From Pseudonocardia hydrocarbonoxydans (lineage in GTDB: Bacteria; Actinomycetota; Actinomycetes; Mycobacteriales; Pseudonocardiaceae), in assembly GCF_006539565.1 (NCBI RefSeq), contig NZ_BJNG01000051.1, positions 1 to 33,145 on the forward strand: a stretch of 33,145 nucleotides of DNA, in the 5' to 3' direction. The notes beneath the pieces are model-generated. The model had not been told where the DNA came from. It ran no database searches and was given only the letters and a program-made list of their open reading frames with translations. The first letter of the stretch is position 1; each line of letters begins with the position of its first letter. Position numbers and translations under genes: made by a program. Positions 8,209-16,842 of the stretch are shown piece by piece.

Positions 8209-9501
8209 TCATCCCGTCGGCGCCGCCGGGGCAACCGTTGCAGCCGGGTTGCACGCGGCGAGGCGCCGGATGCCGGGCGCCGCCGACCCCCGCAGCACGC
8301 CGAGGTCGGGCACGACGACGTCGACCTCGGGGGCGATCCGGTAGGGCCGGGCCAGCAGCAGGCCGCCGAGCGAGCGGCGCAGCCGCGACATCTCCGCACG
8401 CACCGTCACCAGGTGCTCGCGGTCGCCGTAGAGCGCCGCCGACAGCGCGCCGGCGTCCATTCCGGCCGCGCCCGCACCGGCGAGCAGCACCAGCAGCTCG
8501 GCGTGCCGGGTCGACAGCGGGTGCACCCACCGGTTGGCGCCGTCGACGATCGCGCGGGGCGGGCGCTGCGCGAGGTCGAGCTCGAGCCGGATCGGCTCGG
8601 CGCTGTCGACGCGCAGCAGCCACCCGCCCGGCACCGGTTCCGGCACGCACACGCCGACCCCGTGGATCGCGATCGGACGGCCCGAGCGCGGCACCGCGAT
8701 CCGGTCGACGGCGGGCATGCCCGCGACGGCGGCGACCCACCCGTGCTCGTCGACGACCAGCCCGGGCCCGCGCAGCGACACCAGCAGCGGCGCCGCGACG
8801 TTGCGCAGCATCTCCAGCCGTCCCTCGTGGTGGCGCCACAGGCTGGCCTCGGCCAGCTTCACCGCCGTGCCGACGAGCGCGACGGTGGTGGGGTGCACGG
8901 TCTCGGCCGGGCCGCTGACGTCGACGACGCCGAGCAGCTCGCCGGTGCGGGGGTCGTGCACGGGGCAGGCGGTGCAGGTCCAGACGTGGTGGCTGCGCAC
9001 GAAGTGCTCGGCCGCGAACATCTGCACCGGCGTGGCCTCGGCGATCGCCGTGCCGATGCCGTTGCTGCCGACCACGCCCTCCGACCAGTCGGCCCCCTCG
9101 GTGAAGCCGAGGCGGTCGGCCCGGTGCCGCACCGCCGTGGAGCCCTCGCGCCAGAGCAGCACCCCGTCGGCGTCGGTGACGACCATGATGTGGCGGGCGT
9201 CCTCGGCCACGGAGGTGAGCGCGGCCCGCAGCTCCGGCAGCACCCGCTGCAGCGGGCTCGCGGCCCGGCGGGCCTCCACCCGGTCGGCGCCCATGAGGTC
9301 GGGCGGGTCGCCCAGGTCGGGGTTGACGCCCTGCGCACGGACCCGGCGCCAGGAACGCGCCACCATGCCCCGCGGGTCGGCGGGCAGCCGCTCGCCGGAG
9401 AGCAGCGCGTCGTGGACGCGCGCGAGCATCCGGGCGTGCCGGGCCACGTCGACACCCGGTCTGACCGCGCAGACCCCTTCGTCCACGGCCACCTCCCGCA
9501 T
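8209..9501 (-). CDS. AcoR-like GAF-domain transcriptional regulator
   Basis: A 430-residue protein starting at ATG 9501. Residues about 55-200 form the GAF sensor region seen in AcoR-type activators: DADGVLLWREGS, FTEGADWSEGVVGSNGIGTA and the Cys-containing WTCTACPVHDPRTGELLGVVDVSG. No sigma-54 AAA+ domain (GAFTGA) is present, as expected in Actinobacteria. Instead residues about 330-410 contain a winged-helix-like segment (LSTRHAELLVLL to VRAEMSRLRRSLGGLL). AcoR relatives control acetoin, diol or alkane/ketone catabolism, so it probably regulates the alcohol dehydrogenase-FMO pair immediately downstream on the same strand. Confidence 0.88.
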   Translation of the reverse strand: MREVAVDEGVCAVRPGVDVARHARMLARVHDALLSGERLPADPRGMVARSWRRVRAQGVNPDLGDPPDLMGADRVEARRAASPLQRVLPELRAALTSVAEDARHIMVVTDADGVLLWREGSTAVRHRADRLGFTEGADWSEGVVGSNGIGTAIAEATPVQMFAAEHFVRSHHVWTCTACPVHDPRTGELLGVVDVSGPAETVHPTTVALVGTAVKLAEASLWRHHEGRLEMLRNVAAPLLVSLRGPGLVVDEHGWVAAVAGMPAVDRIAVPRSGRPIAIHGVGVCVPEPVPGGWLLRVDSAEPIRLELDLAQRPPRAIVDGANRWVHPLSTRHAELLVLLAGAGAAGMDAGALSAALYGDREHLVTVRAEMSRLRRSLGGLLLARPYRIAPEVDVVVPDLGVLRGSAAPGIRRLAACNPAATVAPAAPTG

Positions 9502-9563
9502 CAGGCTTCCCGCTAGGCACCATAGCCGCCGGCCGGCCGCTCGGACACGGATGCGGCGGGCGC

Positions 9564-10355
9564 TCAGCGGGGACGGCTGAGGTACGCCTCCGCGTGGAAC
9601 CAGCCGTCGGCCTCCCGGCCCGCCGGGTCGAGCCCGAGCAGCCGCACGTCGTGCACGGCGGCCTCGGCCTCGGCGGTGTCGGCGAAGCGGCGTTGGGGAT
9701 GGGTCCCGGGCAGCTTCTCGGTGACCAGGCCGTGCCCGGCGAGCGCGCGGGCGACGTCGTCGTAGGGGAACACCCGCAGGACGAACGCCAGCACCCAGGC
9801 GTTCGGCGCGTGGGTGAGGATCCGGTCGAACGTGGCCGGGCCGACGTAGCCGACCCCGCCGGTGCACAGCACCAGCGAGACCTCGGCCAGCCCGTCGACC
9901 AGCGAGCCCGACGGGTCCCCGGCCTCCAGGTCCTCCGCCCATCCGGCGGCCATCAGCCCGGTGGCGACGGCGTAGTCGATCGCGGGGCCCGAGACGTCGA
10001 GACCCAGCACCCGGGGCGGCGACGGGCGACGGCGGGCGGCGAACCACGCGGTGTCCTCGGCGATCACCTGCTCCGGGGTCAGCTCCGCCCGGGTGGCCGC
10101 GACGGCGTGCGCGCCGAGCTCGTCCAGGTCGACGTCGTGGCGCAGCAGCGCGGCGTTGATGCCGTACGAGCAGCAGACGTCGAGCACCGTGCCCGGATGC
10201 TCCTCCAGCACCGACTCGACGACCGGCCGCGCCCGCTGGGGCACCTGGTACCCCAGCGGGATCAGCGTGCGGAAGTACCCCCGCGGGTCCCGCCGGCCGT
10301 AGACGTCGGAGAAGTCGGCCTTCTGCTCGCCGGTGAGCGTGCCGTCATCCCCCAT
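9564..10355 (-). CDS. class I SAM-dependent methyltransferase
   Basis: A 263-residue protein. Motif I is VLDVCCSYGINAALL near residue 57, followed by LGLDVSGPAIDYA as the ribose-binding acidic strand and VSLVLCTGGVGYVG as motif IV. The CCSYG version of motif I belongs to an uncharacterised branch, so the acceptor is unknown. The ATG start lies 11 bp inside the end of the acyltransferase gene with no good ribosome site of its own, indicating coupled translation. It is the last gene of a three-gene operon with a 2OG oxygenase and a carnitine/choline acyltransferase. Confidence 0.82.
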   Translation of the reverse strand: MGDDGTLTGEQKADFSDVYGRRDPRGYFRTLIPLGYQVPQRARPVVESVLEEHPGTVLDVCCSYGINAALLRHDVDLDELGAHAVAATRAELTPEQVIAEDTAWFAARRRPSPPRVLGLDVSGPAIDYAVATGLMAAGWAEDLEAGDPSGSLVDGLAEVSLVLCTGGVGYVGPATFDRILTHAPNAWVLAFVLRVFPYDDVARALAGHGLVTEKLPGTHPQRRFADTAEAEAAVHDVRLLGLDPAGREADGWFHAEAYLSRPR

Positions 10356-12081
10356 CGGTGAGCAGTGCCTCCAGCTCGCGGACGACGGCGGGCAGCTCGC
10401 GCGCGAACACCGCCATCTGCTCGGCGACCGTGGCCGGGGTGCTCAGGTACAGGTCGAAGCGGTCGGGGAGCATGGCGTAGCCGACGCCGATGCACTTCTC
10501 GCTGGTCGAGCCGAAGCCGAAGTACTGGATGTTGGCCGACGGGACGGCGCTCGTGCTCAGGTAGTCGTCGCGCACGATCCGCCAGGCCGGGGAGTCGAAC
10601 ACGGCCATCGGCTCGCCGCCGCCCTGGCGCTTCTGGCGCAGCTGCAGCTCCCACAGGTGCTGTTCGGGCGCCTGCCCCGCCTGGCACTCCTTCGCCCGGG
10701 CGACGTGCGCGTCGGCGGCGGCCCGGAACGCCTCCCGGCGGGTGTGCGCGTCGGCCGCGGGGTCCTCCATCGCGGCGACGAACGCCACCACCTCCGGGGT
10801 GACGACCCGCATCGCCTCGGTGCGCCCGTGCCGGAACGCGCGGGTGGCGATCGACTCGTAGGTGGCGCCGAGGTGGCCCTTGGCCCGCTGGTGGGTGAGC
10901 TGGAAGGCCAGCTGCGCGAACGCGTCCGGCGAGCACTTGAGCGCCTTCGCGCGCTCGGCGTCGAAGTCGACCGACAGCGTGCGCGTGGCCACGGCGGCGG
11001 CGTAGTCGGCGAACGCGGCGCGGGCGTCGGCGATGTCGGCGCGCAGGGCGTCGTCGAGGACGAACTCCAGCCGCCGCGTCGCCGGCACGGCGTCGCCGCC
11101 GGTGGTCGGCTCGGCGGTCAGGATCGCGTCCAGGTAGGCGACGATCGTGGTGCCGTCGAGGTTGCAGTGCTCGCCGTTGATCCCGGCGCGACCGTCGGCG
11201 AAGACCACGAGCGAGACGGCCTTGTCGAACCAGCGGTTCGCCGCGTCGCCGTGCAGCAGCCGGTCGGCCGCGGCGAGCGGGCTCTCCGGGGTGCCGTCCT
11301 CCAGGACGACGCAGAACAGCGCGCGCTCCAGCTCGTCGAGCACCTCGGCGTTGCCGGCGTCGATCAGCGCGGCACGGCTCGCGGCCCACTCCGCGCGGGC
11401 CTTGCTGGTGAGCGCGCCGACCCCGTCGCCGGGGCCCTCCCGGAGCACCTCCCGCAGGGCCGCGGCGAGCTCCTCGGCGGTGTACGGGCGGCCGTCGGGG
11501 TCGATCACGTCGAGCCGGACCAGCGCGCCGCGGTGCAGCACCACGACGTGCCGCTCCCGCGACGGGCCGGGCCACTCCGGCGAGTAGGGGTTGCGGGAGG
11601 TGTCGCGGGGGTCGCCGGGGATGCGGGTGGCGGAGAACAGGAACCGGTTCTGGTGCATCGACAGCGGGCGCCCGCGCTGCTCGGCGGCCGGGAGCGTCTC
11701 GTCGTCGATGGTGGCCTTGAACGCGACCGTGGACGCCGTGAGCTGCGCGGCGCGTTCGACCTGCCCCAGCGGGGAGTCCTGGAACAGGAAGAAGAAGTTG
11801 GCGTTGAGCGCGATGCGGTCGCGGCGGCCCAGGTAGCGGTCGCGCCAGAACTCGTCGAGCCAGCTCGCGACGTCGGGCCGGGCGTCGTAGGCGACGAGGT
11901 CGGCGTGCAGGGCGTGCGCGGGCGAGCCGGGCGCCAGCAGCTCGGCGACGGCCGCCTCGGTCTCGGCCAGCTCGTCGGCGGTGAGCAGCGGCGCGCTCCA
12001 GGCGAGGAACCGGTCGGCGGTCTCCTGCAGCGTCGGCAGCGGGACCCGGGGGAGCTCGTCCTCGTGGGAAAAGGTCGGCAC
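10345..12081 (-). CDS. choline/carnitine-type O-acyltransferase
   Basis: A 578-residue member of the carnitine/choline acyltransferase family, usually 600-650 residues long. These enzymes move acyl groups between CoA and the hydroxyl of carnitine or choline. The N-terminal half has LPRVPLPTLQETADRFL, the typical opening. The catalytic histidine is in INGEHCNLDGTT (His before x3-D). Near the C-terminus GFGSTSEKCIGVGYAM carries the conserved STS element that helps bind the ammonium substrate. GTG 12081 was chosen for the GAGGA ribosome site just upstream; it is 20 bp after the oxygenase stop. Whether the acceptor is carnitine, choline or an analogue cannot be told from sequence. Confidence 0.88.
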   Translation of the reverse strand: MPTFSHEDELPRVPLPTLQETADRFLAWSAPLLTADELAETEAAVAELLAPGSPAHALHADLVAYDARPDVASWLDEFWRDRYLGRRDRIALNANFFFLFQDSPLGQVERAAQLTASTVAFKATIDDETLPAAEQRGRPLSMHQNRFLFSATRIPGDPRDTSRNPYSPEWPGPSRERHVVVLHRGALVRLDVIDPDGRPYTAEELAAALREVLREGPGDGVGALTSKARAEWAASRAALIDAGNAEVLDELERALFCVVLEDGTPESPLAAADRLLHGDAANRWFDKAVSLVVFADGRAGINGEHCNLDGTTIVAYLDAILTAEPTTGGDAVPATRRLEFVLDDALRADIADARAAFADYAAAVATRTLSVDFDAERAKALKCSPDAFAQLAFQLTHQRAKGHLGATYESIATRAFRHGRTEAMRVVTPEVVAFVAAMEDPAADAHTRREAFRAAADAHVARAKECQAGQAPEQHLWELQLRQKRQGGGEPMAVFDSPAWRIVRDDYLSTSAVPSANIQYFGFGSTSEKCIGVGYAMLPDRFDLYLSTPATVAEQMAVFARELPAVVRELEALLTDGG

Positions 12082-12101
12082 GTCGTCGTCCTCGATCTTT
12101 C

Positions 12102-12908
12102 TCAGTCCATGAGCTGGTCGACCCGCACGCGGGCCTCGGCCGCACGGTGGGCGGGGGTGACGCGGCCGAACAGCTGCTGTGTCCGGGCGACCGTACCCAC
12201 CACGCCGGGCCGTTGGCTGTAGGCGAAGATCGCCGAGTGGCGCGCCGTGGTGCCCGTCACGGTCGTGACGCGGTGCAGCGAGTAGCGGCCGGCGAACAGC
12301 TGGAGGTCGCCGGGTCGCAGCGCGAGGCGCCGGGACGGATGCGTGCCGTCCAGTGCCGCGCGCACGTCGTCGACGTTCTCGGCGTGGGCCGAGCGGATGT
12401 TCGGGCAGTACTCGAAGACCCCGCCGCCCTCGGGCTCCTGGGTGAGCATGCTGACGGTGAACTCGTTGGTGTCGAAGTGCCACGGGTGGCTGCGGCCGGG
12501 CTCCACGACGTTGAGCACGAGCCCGGACAGCGGGTCGGCCAGCGGGTGCACCTGCGGGAGGCCGAAGCAGTCGGCGACGAACCGGACGAAGCGCGGGTCG
12601 GTGTAGAGCCGCTCGATGATCGCGCCCGCGGGCAGGGCGTCGCGGGCGACGAAGGCGTTGCCGCGCTCGACGGTGCGGTGGGCGGGGTGGTCGGGCGGCA
12701 GCGTCGGGTCGGGGGCGGTGTTGTAGACGTTCACCGTCTCGACGTCGACGTAGGCGCCCGGCGCCGCCGCCGCGCCGTCGGCCCGCAGGGCCTCCCGGTG
12801 CTCCGGGCGGACGAAGTCGGGCACCACCGAGCAGCCGTCGCGGGCGAGGTCGGCCCGCACCCTCGTCACGATCCCGGCCAGGTCGACGTCGTCGTCGATC
12901 AGCAGCAT
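12102..12908 (-). CDS. 2-oxoglutarate/Fe(II)-dependent oxygenase, ArpA/BesD-like
   Basis: A 268-residue non-heme iron oxygenase. Iron ligands are His and Asp in PWHFDTNEF and a distal His in GRYSLHRV; the Arg in TTARHSAIF is a candidate for 2-oxoglutarate binding. The segment GGVFEYCPNIRS and the GDLQLFAGRYSLHRVT block resemble, from memory, the family that includes free-amino-acid hydroxylases and the BesD lysine halogenases. The Asp of HxD is present, so hydroxylation rather than halogenation is expected. ATG 12908 is preferred over the upstream in-frame TTG at 12920. It is first in an operon with an O-acyltransferase and a methyltransferase. Confidence 0.85.
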   Translation of the reverse strand: MLLIDDDVDLAGIVTRVRADLARDGCSVVPDFVRPEHREALRADGAAAAPGAYVDVETVNVYNTAPDPTLPPDHPAHRTVERGNAFVARDALPAGAIIERLYTDPRFVRFVADCFGLPQVHPLADPLSGLVLNVVEPGRSHPWHFDTNEFTVSMLTQEPEGGGVFEYCPNIRSAHAENVDDVRAALDGTHPSRRLALRPGDLQLFAGRYSLHRVTTVTGTTARHSAIFAYSQRPGVVGTVARTQQLFGRVTPAHRAAEARVRVDQLMD

Positions 12909-12965
12909 GGGCCCATCCAAACCCGGCGACGGGCGGGGGAGGAAGGGATGTGCGCGAGATCGCGG

Positions 12966-14000
12966 TCAGGAGTCGAAGTCGACCGTGACCCTCTCCGACA
13001 CCGGCAGCGTCTGGCAGGTCAGGACGTAGCCCGCCGCCACCTCGTCGTCCTCCAGCGCGAAGTTGCGCCGCATCGTCACCTCGCCCTCGGTGACGCGCGC
13101 GCGGCACGTGCCGCACACCCCGCCCTTGCAGGCGAACGGGAGGTCGCCGCGGACCCGCTGTGCGGCGTCGAGGACCGGCACGTCCCGCGGCAGCGTGAGC
13201 TGGGTGGCGCGGCCGTTCAGGACGACCGTGACCTCGCTGCCCTCCCCCGGCTCCTCCTCCGCGCGGCGCGGCTCGGGCGGGGGCTCGTCGACGTAGAACA
13301 GCTCGCGGTGCACCCGGCCCCGCCCGACGTCGAGCCCGCTCAGCACGGCGACGGCGTCCTCGGTCATCCCGAGCGGGCCGCACAGCCACCAGTGGTCCAC
13401 GTCCCCGACGTCGATCAGCGCGCCGAACAGCGTGCGCATCCGCTCGGCGTCGAGGCGGCCGTTGAAGATGTCGGCCTCGGTGGGTTCGCGCGAGAGCACG
13501 TGCAGCAGGTGCAGCCGCGGGCCGTAGCGGTCCTTGAGGTCGGCGATCTCCTCGGTGAACATCACGGTGTCGGTGCGGCGGTTGCCGTAGAGCAGCGTGA
13601 CGCGGGTGTCGTCGTGGGCGGCCAGCACCGACGCCGCGATGGAGAGCACCGGCGTGATCCCGGACCCGGCCGCGACCAGGCCGTGGTGCGTGCCCGGCTC
13701 CAGGTCCGGGGTGAACGAGCCGGCCGGCACCCCGACCTCGATCTCGTCGCCCGGGGCCACCCGGTCGACCAGCCACTCCGAGAACCGCCCGCCGGTGACG
13801 CGCCGGACCCCGACCCGCGGCGGGGCGCCGGCCGGGGAGCAGATCGAGTACGAGCGGCGCTCGTCGCCCTGCTTGAGGGTGAGGAACTGGCCGGGGCGGA
13901 ACGCGTAGCGGTCGGCCACGTCGTCGGGGACGTCGAAGGTGACGGCCACGGCGTCGTCGCAGAGCCGGTCGACGCCCGCGACCCGCAGCGTGTGGAACAC
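12966..14000 (-). CDS. paaE: phenylacetyl-CoA epoxidase reductase subunit PaaE
   Basis: A 344-residue electron-transfer subunit of the 1,2-phenylacetyl-CoA epoxidase. An FAD-binding barrel (RPGQFLTL, RRSYSICSP) is followed by an NAD(P)-binding domain (LVAAGSGITPVLS). A C-terminal plant-type [2Fe-2S] ferredoxin domain carries CKGGVCGTCRARV and a later Cys in YVLTCQTLP. It passes electrons from NADPH to the diiron centre of PaaA. The GTG at 14000 directly follows the TAG of paaD with no gap. It ends the paaABCDE operon. Confidence 0.96.
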   Translation of the reverse strand: MFHTLRVAGVDRLCDDAVAVTFDVPDDVADRYAFRPGQFLTLKQGDERRSYSICSPAGAPPRVGVRRVTGGRFSEWLVDRVAPGDEIEVGVPAGSFTPDLEPGTHHGLVAAGSGITPVLSIAASVLAAHDDTRVTLLYGNRRTDTVMFTEEIADLKDRYGPRLHLLHVLSREPTEADIFNGRLDAERMRTLFGALIDVGDVDHWWLCGPLGMTEDAVAVLSGLDVGRGRVHRELFYVDEPPPEPRRAEEEPGEGSEVTVVLNGRATQLTLPRDVPVLDAAQRVRGDLPFACKGGVCGTCRARVTEGEVTMRRNFALEDDEVAAGYVLTCQTLPVSERVTVDFDS

Positions 14001-14516
14001 CTACAGCTCCTTCATGTGCTCGAACGGCTCCCGGCAGGCCGGGCAGCGGCGCAGCGCGGTGCACGCGGTGGGGCCGAAGCGGGAGATCTCCTCGGTGGCC
14101 GCGGCGCCGCACTGCGGGCAGCGCACCGCCTGCGACGGCGGGGTCAGCGTCAACGGGATCGGCCCGGCCGCCCGGGGCCCGACCCTCCCGGGCGGGGCGA
14201 TGCCGGCCTCGGCGAGCTTGCGCAGGCCGTCGGCGGAGATCCAGTCGGTGCTCCACGGCGGCGAGAACACCGTGCGCACCTCGACCCGCGCGAACCCGGC
14301 GTCGGCGAGCGTCCCGCGCACGTCGGCGCGCATCTCCTCGATCGCGGGGCAGCCGGAGTAGGTGGGGGTGATCGTGACGGTCACGGCGTCGCCGTCCACG
14401 TCGACCCACCGGATGACGCCCAGGTCCTCCAGCGTGAGCATCGGCATCTCCGGGTCGACGACGGCGGCCACCGCCTCCCGGGCGCGCACCGGGGTCGCCC
14501 CCGCCCTGGAGATCAC
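14001..14516 (-). CDS. paaD: phenylacetyl-CoA epoxidase maturation/assembly protein PaaD
   Basis: A 171-residue protein with an N-terminal MIP18/DUF59 domain (DPEMPMLTLEDLGV, TPTYSGCPAIEEM) and a C-terminal zinc-ribbon-like domain with paired cysteines (CPQCG and CPAC). PaaD is needed for epoxidase activity, probably through iron-sulfur or diiron centre assembly. The GTG start at 14516 overlaps the paaC stop (GTGA). Confidence 0.95.
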   Translation of the reverse strand: MISRAGATPVRAREAVAAVVDPEMPMLTLEDLGVIRWVDVDGDAVTVTITPTYSGCPAIEEMRADVRGTLADAGFARVEVRTVFSPPWSTDWISADGLRKLAEAGIAPPGRVGPRAAGPIPLTLTPPSQAVRCPQCGAAATEEISRFGPTACTALRRCPACREPFEHMKEL

Positions 14517-15403
14517 CACTGTGTGTCCGGGTGCTGGCGGGCCAGGCTCTGCATCTCGGCGAGCGCGTGGCCGAGGTGCTCGGTGTGCACGCCCTGCCGG
14601 CCGCTGCGGCCCCCGATGGTGCCGATGGACGGCTTGTCCGGGCGGGTCAGGGTGGCCTGCGCGAGCACCTGGTCCAGCACGGCGTCGACCTCCTCGCGGG
14701 TCTGCGCCGGATCCACCGCCACCCCGGCCCCGACCAGCCGGCGCTCCTCGTCGGAGGTGCGGAACAGCTCGCCGACGTAGGGCCACAGCGCGTCGAGCGC
14801 GGCCTGCATGCGCACGTGCGACTCGTCGGTGCCGTCGCCGAGGCGCAGGGTCCAGCGGGCGGCGTAGTCGCGGTGGTAGGTCAGCTCCTTGACGCCCTTG
14901 CCCGCCACCGCGGCGATCACCGGGTCGGCCGAGCCGAGCAGCCGGTGCAGCAGCGCGAGCCGCCAGGACGAGAAGATCAGCATCCGGCCGACGCACCGGG
15001 CGAAGTCGAGGCCGTCGGACAGCTCGGCCAGCGCGACGTTGCGGAACTCCGCGTCGGTGCGCCGGTAGGCGAGGGAGTCCTCGTCGCCGCCCGTCAGGTG
15101 CCCGGCGCGGGCGAGCAGCACCCGGGCCTGGCCGAGGAGGTCGAGCGCGGTGTTGGCCAGCGCCACCTCCTCCTCCAGCTCGGGGGCGTTGCTGACCCAC
15201 TCCGACAGCCGGTGGCTGTAGACCAGCGCGTCGTCGCCGAGCATCAGGCAGTAGGCGGCGAGATCGGCCGGGTCGACGCCGTCGGGCACCGGCGAGGTGA
15301 TCTCCGCACCCGCCTCCTCGACGATCCCGGTGCCGAACGCCCAGCGCGGGTCGTCGTGGTCGGTGGTCTCGGCCAGGGACTGGTACGCGTTCTGCTCGTT
15401 CAC
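14513..15403 (-). CDS. paaC: phenylacetyl-CoA epoxidase structural subunit PaaC
   Basis: A 296-residue ferritin-like protein, the non-catalytic partner of PaaA in the epoxidase heterodimer. Recognisable segments are LGDDALVYSHRLSEW, ALDLLGQARVLL and GKGVKELTYHRDYAARW. The GTG at 15403 overlaps the paaB stop by 4 bp, and the gene in turn overlaps paaD. Confidence 0.96.
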   Translation of the reverse strand: MNEQNAYQSLAETTDHDDPRWAFGTGIVEEAGAEITSPVPDGVDPADLAAYCLMLGDDALVYSHRLSEWVSNAPELEEEVALANTALDLLGQARVLLARAGHLTGGDEDSLAYRRTDAEFRNVALAELSDGLDFARCVGRMLIFSSWRLALLHRLLGSADPVIAAVAGKGVKELTYHRDYAARWTLRLGDGTDESHVRMQAALDALWPYVGELFRTSDEERRLVGAGVAVDPAQTREEVDAVLDQVLAQATLTRPDKPSIGTIGGRSGRQGVHTEHLGHALAEMQSLARQHPDTQW

Positions 15404-15762
15404 AGGTGCGGCACGTCCTCGGGGATGGCGTAGAACGTCGGGTGCCGGTAGACCTTGTCGCCCGCCGGGTCGAAGAACGCGTCCTTCTCGTCGGGGCTCG
15501 ACGCGCGGATGTCGTCGGCCTTCACGACCCAGATGCTGACGCCCTCGTTGCGCCGCGTGTAGACGTCGCGCGCGTTGTGCAGCGCCATCTCGTCGTCGGC
15601 GGCGTGCAGCGAGCCGACGTGGACGTGGTTGAGGCCGCGCTTGCCGCGCACGAACACCTCGTAGAGCGGCCACGACCGGCGCTTCGGCTTCCCCTCGCCG
15701 GTCTCGACCCCGGCCGTCGGCACGGCGCCGTGACCGCCCTCGGCGGTGAACCCGTCGCTCAT
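15400..15762 (-). CDS. paaB: phenylacetyl-CoA epoxidase subunit PaaB
   Basis: A 120-residue protein. The core WPLYEVFVRGKRGLNHVHVGSL with the following ALHNARDVYTRR and the ending RHPTFYAIPEDVPHL is diagnostic for PaaB, which bridges PaaAC heterodimers. The N-terminus is about 28 residues longer than the core and poor in conserved sequence. The ATG at 15762 overlaps the paaA stop (ATGA). Confidence 0.95.
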   Translation of the reverse strand: MSDGFTAEGGHGAVPTAGVETGEGKPKRRSWPLYEVFVRGKRGLNHVHVGSLHAADDEMALHNARDVYTRRNEGVSIWVVKADDIRASSPDEKDAFFDPAGDKVYRHPTFYAIPEDVPHL

Positions 15763-16691
15763 GCCGCGACCCGCGCCTTCTGCTTGTCGGCGTAGGCCTG
15801 CGCGGCCTCGCGCACCCACGCGCCGTTCTCGTGGGCGGCGCGGCGGTGCGCCACCCGCTGGGCGTTGGCCGGGCCGGACCCGGCGATGACGGCCTTGAAC
15901 TCGTCCCAGTCCGGCTCGCCGTAGTCGTAGGACTGCCGTTCGGGGTTCCACGCCAGCGCGGGGTCCGGGAACGTGACGCCCAGCGCCTGCGCCTGCGGCA
16001 CCGACATGTCGACGAAGCGCTGGCGCAGCTCGTCGTTGGTGTGCCGCTTGATGCCCCACTTCATCGACTGCGCCGAGTTGGGCGAGTCGTCGTCGGGCGG
16101 GCCGAACATCATCAGCGACGGCCACCACCAGCGGTTCACCGACTCCTGCACCATCTCGCGCTGCGCGTCGGTGCCGTTGACCATCGCCAGCAGCAGCTCG
16201 TAGCCCTGCCGCTGGTGGAACGACTCCTCCTTGCAGATGCGGATCATCGCCCGCGCGTAGGGGCCGTAGGAGCAGCGGCACAGCGGCACCTGGTTGCAGA
16301 TCGCGGCGCCGTCGACGAGCCAGCCGATGACGCCGATGTCGGCGTAGCTCAGCGTCGGGTAGTTGAAGATCGAGGAGTACTTCTGCTTCGACTCGATCAG
16401 CTTCTCGGTGAGCTCCTCGCGGTCGACGCCGAGCGTCTCGGCCGCGGCGTAGAGGTACATGCCGTGCCCGGCCTCGTCCTGCACCTTGGCCAGCAGGATC
16501 GCCTTCCGCCGCAGCGTGGGGGCCCGCAGGATCCAGTTGCCCTCCGGCTGCATGCCGATGATCTCCGAGTGCGCGTGCTGCGCGATCTGGCGGATCAGCG
16601 TCCTCCGGTACGCCTCGGGCATCCAGTCCCGGGGCTCGATCCGCTGGTCCGCGGCGATCGTCGCGTCGAACCGGGCTTCCATGTCGTCCAC
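15759..16691 (-). CDS. paaA: phenylacetyl-CoA epoxidase catalytic subunit PaaA
   Basis: A 310-residue diiron oxygenase subunit that epoxidises the ring of phenylacetyl-CoA. Both E-x-x-H iron motifs are visible: KVQDEAGHGMYL and CKEESFHQRQG. GTG 16691 is chosen because AGGAGG sits 6 bases upstream; the ATG three codons later would be 15 bases away. It is the first gene of paaABCDE, all joined by overlaps or zero spacing. An operator-like inverted repeat abuts the ribosome site. Confidence 0.96.
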   Translation of the reverse strand: MDDMEARFDATIAADQRIEPRDWMPEAYRRTLIRQIAQHAHSEIIGMQPEGNWILRAPTLRRKAILLAKVQDEAGHGMYLYAAAETLGVDREELTEKLIESKQKYSSIFNYPTLSYADIGVIGWLVDGAAICNQVPLCRCSYGPYARAMIRICKEESFHQRQGYELLLAMVNGTDAQREMVQESVNRWWWPSLMMFGPPDDDSPNSAQSMKWGIKRHTNDELRQRFVDMSVPQAQALGVTFPDPALAWNPERQSYDYGEPDWDEFKAVIAGSGPANAQRVAHRRAAHENGAWVREAAQAYADKQKARVAA

Positions 16692-16697
16692 GGGGCG

Positions 16698-16703
16698 CCT
16701 CCT
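16698..16703 (-). promoter_or_regulatory. ribosome binding site of paaA
   Basis: AGGAGG on the minus strand, 6 bases before the GTG at 16691. It decides the GTG over the downstream ATG as the start. Confidence 0.8.
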
Positions 16704-16721
16704 ACCGAATGTTCGTTCGGG
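16704..16721 (-). promoter_or_regulatory. putative TetR/PaaR operator upstream of paaA
   Basis: On the minus strand it reads CCCGAACGAACATTCGGT, an imperfect inverted repeat that abuts the paaA ribosome site. CATCCT (16725-16730) is a possible -10, which would place the transcription start inside the site. The core shared with the sites at 18641 and 19829 is A[A/C]CGAAC[A/G]NTCGGT. Confidence 0.6.
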
Positions 16722-16842
16722 ACCAGGATGCCGCACCGGCCCACGCGACGCAAGACGCGGGCCCGTCTCTCGCGGCGCGCCGGGCCGCACCGGTCGGACG
16801 AGAGTGCCGTTCGCCCGACCGACGGTGCCCGAGCCGTGGGCG

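Noticed and set aside
12102..12908. 2OG enzyme as a halogenase
   Set aside because: The HxD motif keeps its Asp (WHFD). Halogenases of the related family have Gly or Ala there to make room for chloride.
12909..12920. TTG 12920 as start of the 2OG oxygenase
   Set aside because: ATG 12908 in the same frame is a better codon, and the extra four residues are not recognisable as family sequence.
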